From assembly GCF_019602855.1 (NCBI RefSeq), contig NZ_CP080767.1:3100001-3164000 (forward strand): 64,000 nt of DNA. Direction: 5' to 3'. The DNA comes from Cupriavidus pinatubonensis. GTDB lineage: Bacteria > Pseudomonadota > Gammaproteobacteria > Burkholderiales > Burkholderiaceae. Of the stretch, positions 61,330 through 64,000 are shown piece by piece. The first letter of the stretch is position 1; each line of letters opens with the position of its first letter. A program made the position numbers and the translations under genes. The notes beneath the pieces were generated by a model. The model saw nothing but the letters and a program-made list of their open reading frames with translations, was not told the origin of the DNA and did not search any database.

Positions 61330-62469
61330 TCAGATAACGTTCAAGTGCTCGGTGCCGGCACCCAAATCGCTGTCCTTCCTGGTCGCACTGTGCAGCTTGA
61401 TCATCAGCCGAAGGTCATTGAGCGAATCGGCATTGCGCAGCGCGTCCTCATACGTGATCTTGCCGCTTTCGTGCAGGTCGAACAACGCCTGGTCGAACGA
61501 AATCATGCCCTGCTCGCGCGATTTCTTGATCACTTCCTTGAGTTCGTGGATCTCGCCCTTGAAGATAAGGTCGGCCACCAGCGGCGTGCCGATCATGATT
61601 TCGACGGCCGGCACACGCCCCTTGCGGCCCGCTCGCGGCAGCAGCCGCTGCGACACCATGGCCTTCAGGTTCAGCGACAGGTCGATCAGCAACTGCTGGC
61701 GCTTCTCTTCCGGGAAGAAGTTGACAATACGGTCGATCGCCTGGTTGGCGTTGTTGGCGTGCAGCGTGGCCAGGCACAGGTGGCCGGTTTCCGCGTACTG
61801 CATCGCGTATTCCATGGTCTCGCGATCGCGGATTTCGCCGATCAGGATCACGTCGGGCGCCTGGCGCAGGGTGTTCTTCAGCGCCACATGCCAGGACTCG
61901 GTATCGATGCCCACCTCGCGCTGTGTGACGACGCAGTTCTGGTGCGCATGCACGTATTCGATCGGGTCCTCGATGGTGATGATGTGGCCGTACGAATGCG
62001 CATTGCGGTGATCGAGCATCGCCGCGAGCGTGGTCGACTTGCCCGAGCCCGTGGCGCCGGTCACGATCACCAGGCCGCGCTTGGACATGACGATCTCGTG
62101 AAGCGTGGGCGGCAAGTCAAGGTCCGACACCGACGGAATGCGCGTGTTGATGGTCCGCACCACCATGCCGGCCTTGCCCTGCTGGATAAAGGCCGATACG
62201 CGGAAGCGGCCGGCCTTGGGCGCCGAGATGGCGAAGTTGCATTCACGGCTGTCGTCGAACTCCTTGACCTGGCGCTCGTTCATGATCGAACGCACCAGGC
62301 CCAGCGCCTGCGTAGGATTCAGCGGCTGCTGCGAGACGGGCGTGATCTTGCCATCGACCTTGATAGCCGGCGGAAAGTCGGAGGTGATGAACAGGTCCGA
62401 CCCGCGGTTGCTCACCATAAGCTCGAGCAGGTCGTTGATGTACTTGGCGGCGGATTCGCGGTCGAGCAT
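61330..62469 (-). CDS. pilU: twitching motility ATPase PilU
   Basis: PilU is the PilT-dependent retraction ATPase of type IV pili. The 379-residue protein has a PAS-like N domain and the RecA-type core with GATGSGKSTTL (Walker A), the Asp-box TIEDPIEY, Walker B LIGEIRD and the His-box CLATLHANN. It lacks the AIRNLIRE motif of PilT, which marks it as PilU. The ATG at 62469 (MLDRESAAKYI) is the conserved start. It is downstream of pilT in the same direction, 85 bases apart. Confidence 0.95.
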   Translation of the reverse strand: MLDRESAAKYINDLLELMVSNRGSDLFITSDFPPAIKVDGKITPVSQQPLNPTQALGLVRSIMNERQVKEFDDSRECNFAISAPKAGRFRVSAFIQQGKAGMVVRTINTRIPSVSDLDLPPTLHEIVMSKRGLVIVTGATGSGKSTTLAAMLDHRNAHSYGHIITIEDPIEYVHAHQNCVVTQREVGIDTESWHVALKNTLRQAPDVILIGEIRDRETMEYAMQYAETGHLCLATLHANNANQAIDRIVNFFPEEKRQQLLIDLSLNLKAMVSQRLLPRAGRKGRVPAVEIMIGTPLVADLIFKGEIHELKEVIKKSREQGMISFDQALFDLHESGKITYEDALRNADSLNDLRLMIKLHSATRKDSDLGAGTEHLNVI

Positions 62470-62554
62470 GGCGTGGTCCTGCTGAATGGACGAATTGGGC
62501 GGATGGAGCGGAACGGCGGCCGCGCGCACGGCGCGGCACGGCACGGCGCGGGAC

Positions 62555-63598
62555 TCAGCCCATGAAGGCGTCCGGGTTCTTGGCGATGGCGCGCGCGTCG
62601 CTGTAGCTGATCAGGCTGCGCTTGATCAGGTCCGACAGGCACTGGTCCAGCGTCTGCATGCCCAGGCCGCTGCTGGTCTGCATCATCGAGTACATCTGTG
62701 CAATCTTGTTCTCGCGGATCAGATGGCGGATCGCGGGCGTGGCGATCATGATCTCGTGCGCCGCGGTACGGCCATTGCCGTCGCGCGTCTTGAGCAGCGT
62801 CTGCGAGATCACCGCCTCGAGCGATTCGGACAGCATTGTGCGCACCATGTCCTTCTCTTCGGGCGGGAACACGTCTACCACACGGTCGATGGTCTTGGCC
62901 GCGGAACTCGTGTGCAGCGTGCCGAAAACCAGGTGGCCGGTTTCCGCCGCGGTCAGCGCGAGGCGGATGGTTTCAAGATCGCGCAATTCGCCGACGAGGA
63001 TCACGTCCGGGTCTTCACGCAGTGCCGAACGCAGCGCGTTGGCAAACGAATGCGTGTGCGGACCGAGTTCGCGCTGGTTGATCAGGCTCTTCTTCGACTG
63101 GTGCACGAATTCGATCGGGTCTTCCACCGTGAGGATGTGGCCCATGTCGTTTTCGTTGCGGTGATCGACCATTGCCGCGAGCGTGGTCGACTTGCCCGAG
63201 CCGGTCGGCCCGGTCACCAGCACCAGGCCACGCGGCTTCATGCACAGGTCGGCGAACACCGCCGGCGCGCGCAGCTCTTCAAGCGTGAGAACCTTCGAGG
63301 GAATCGTACGGAACACCGCGGCCGCGCCGCGTTGCGTGTTGTAGGCGTTGACCCGGAAACGCGACAGGCCGCCGATCTCAAACGAGAAATCGATCTCGAG
63401 CCGTTCTTCGTAAACCTTGCGCTGGGAGTCGCTCATGATGTCGTACACCATGGCGTGGACGTCCTTGTGCGCCATGGACGCGACATTGATGCGCCGCATG
63501 TCGCCGTGGATACGTACCATCGGCGGCATGTCCGCCGAGAGATGCAAATCGGACGCCTTGTTCTTGACTGCGAAAGCCAATAGCTGCGCGATGTCCAT
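62555..63598 (-). CDS. pilT: type IV pilus retraction ATPase PilT
   Basis: PilT powers pilus retraction and twitching motility. The 347-residue hexameric ATPase has GPTGSGKSTTL (Walker A), the Asp-box TVEDPIEF, Walker B LVGELRD and the His-box FGTLHTSSA. It also has the PilT-specific C-terminal motif, here AIRHLIRE. The start is the ATG at 63598 (MDIAQLLAFAVKNKASDLHL). It is divergent from yggS across 78 bases, a layout common in proteobacteria. Confidence 0.97.
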   Translation of the reverse strand: MDIAQLLAFAVKNKASDLHLSADMPPMVRIHGDMRRINVASMAHKDVHAMVYDIMSDSQRKVYEERLEIDFSFEIGGLSRFRVNAYNTQRGAAAVFRTIPSKVLTLEELRAPAVFADLCMKPRGLVLVTGPTGSGKSTTLAAMVDHRNENDMGHILTVEDPIEFVHQSKKSLINQRELGPHTHSFANALRSALREDPDVILVGELRDLETIRLALTAAETGHLVFGTLHTSSAAKTIDRVVDVFPPEEKDMVRTMLSESLEAVISQTLLKTRDGNGRTAAHEIMIATPAIRHLIRENKIAQMYSMMQTSSGLGMQTLDQCLSDLIKRSLISYSDARAIAKNPDAFMG

Positions 63599-63599
63599 C

Positions 63600-63605
63600 T
63601 ATAAT
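63600..63605 (+). promoter_or_regulatory. TATAAT hexamer oriented toward yggS
   Basis: A perfect TATAAT on the plus strand, two bases beyond the pilT start codon, 71 bases before the yggS ATG. The -35 is weak. It is the most likely yggS promoter. Confidence 0.4.
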
Positions 63606-63629
63606 GACCCCACCCGATTAATTGTATGC

Positions 63630-63644
63630 AGTACTTTTAGTACT
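63630..63644. promoter_or_regulatory. AGTACT-TTT-AGTACT repeat in the pilT/yggS gap
   Basis: Two copies of the self-complementary hexamer AGTACT, three bases apart, in an otherwise AT-rich stretch of the divergent promoter. It could be an operator or form a hairpin. No regulator is known to me for it. Confidence 0.35.
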
Positions 63645-63676
63645 TCTTTTTACTTCTTCTGTATGTCCGCCGGATT

Positions 63677-64000
63677 ATGTCTGTAATTGCCGCCAACTTG
63701 CAAGCTGTGTACCGCGGCATCGCGGCGGCGGCACAACAAGCCGGAAGGACGCCCGAAGAGGTGGCGCTGCTGGCCGTTTCCAAGACTGTCGCGCCTGGCA
63801 TCGTGCGCGAGGCATTCGAGGCCGGACAGCGCGCTTTTGGCGAAAACTACGTGCAGGAAGGCGTGGAAAAGATCGTCGCGCTGGCCGACCTGCGCAGCCA
63901 GATCACATGGCATTTCATCGGGCCGCTGCAAAGCAACAAGACGCGTCTCGTCGCCGAGCATTTTGACTGGGTGCATGCGCTCGATCGCCTCAAGATCGCA
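63677..64000 (+). CDS. yggS: YggS/PLPBP pyridoxal-phosphate homeostasis protein, N-terminal part
   Basis: The first 108 residues of a PLP-binding protein that helps keep free PLP and amino acid levels in balance. Lys36 in LLAVSKTVAP is the PLP Lys. FGENYVQEG and WHFIGPLQSNK are the family signatures. The ATG at 63677 (MSVIAANLQAVYRGI) starts the conserved region; the other ATG at 63663 reads into a stop codon. The gene runs off the right edge of the window. Confidence 0.95.
   Translation, partial: MSVIAANLQAVYRGIAAAAQQAGRTPEEVALLAVSKTVAPGIVREAFEAGQRAFGENYVQEGVEKIVALADLRSQITWHFIGPLQSNKTRLVAEHFDWVHALDRLKIA

Overview
The window is a stretch of GC-rich, gene-dense chromosome from a beta-proteobacterium of the family Burkholderiaceae. 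It is most likely Cupriavidus or a close Ralstonia relative. I base this on the family-level look of the proteins (Bug/TctC-type binding protein, DUF3579 protein, PabB-PabC fusion, PduO-type adenosyltransferase, PilT/PilU pair) and on gene order (ribF-ileS-lspA-coaBC-dut, clpS-clpA-cspA-icd, argF-DUF3579-rpsT-murJ, mutL-miaA, purM-perM-hda-HAD-pcnB-folK-panB, dnaK-dnaJ). The species assignment is an inference. There is no transposase, integrase, phage gene, CRISPR array, tRNA or rRNA in view. Nearly everything is core housekeeping, with a few accessory inserts.

Layout. 1-2793 (minus): purN, an RsmB-type rRNA methyltransferase and the start of an MscS-type channel. 3031-5589: a NarL-type response regulator and a membrane hybrid histidine kinase, tail to tail. 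5738-13153 (plus): ribF, ileS, lspA, coaBC, a luciferase-like flavin oxidoreductase and dut. 13175-17784 (minus): a glyoxalase-like protein with a Bug-type binding protein, then clpA and clpS. 18320-26211: cspA, a VOC protein, icd, rluE, a tiny Ala/Lys-rich exported protein, a DUF192 protein, yajQ, murB, ppnP, argF and a DUF3579 protein. 26337-33223: rpsT, murJ, a SirB1-like protein, a DedA protein, mutL and miaA. 33248-35179: a LysR regulator divergent from a sterol-desaturase-family enzyme. 35268-44164: purM, an AI-2E/PerM permease, hda, a HAD phosphatase, pcnB, folK, a deoxynucleoside kinase, panB and a two-gene ABC transporter of tungstate type. 44185-50205 (minus): pabBC, dnaJ, dnaK and a cobalamin adenosyltransferase.

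50458-59627 (plus) is the most distinctive block. It has a D-2-hydroxyacid FAD oxidase, a GcvA-like LysR regulator, an acetyltransferase, glcD, a voltage-gated K+ channel with a zinc ribbon, glcE, glcF, lrgA and lrgB. I read it as a 2-hydroxyacid (glycolate/lactate) oxidation cluster in which LrgAB may be the transporter and an ion channel gene has been built into the operon. 59714-64000: a VOC protein with a WYL-type regulator, glutathione peroxidase, pilU and pilT, and the start of yggS.

Regulatory sequence. I see a heat-shock (sigma-32) promoter at dnaK, and good sigma-70 promoters at rpsT and clpS. Several -10 boxes lie only 6-8 bases from the start codon and suggest leaderless mRNAs. The same TCTTATATAAGA palindrome lies upstream of icd and upstream of the DUF3579 gene. 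Several strong intrinsic terminators separate the operons. I found no clearly undescribed system. The best leads are the glcDEF-channel-lrgAB operon and the shared palindrome.
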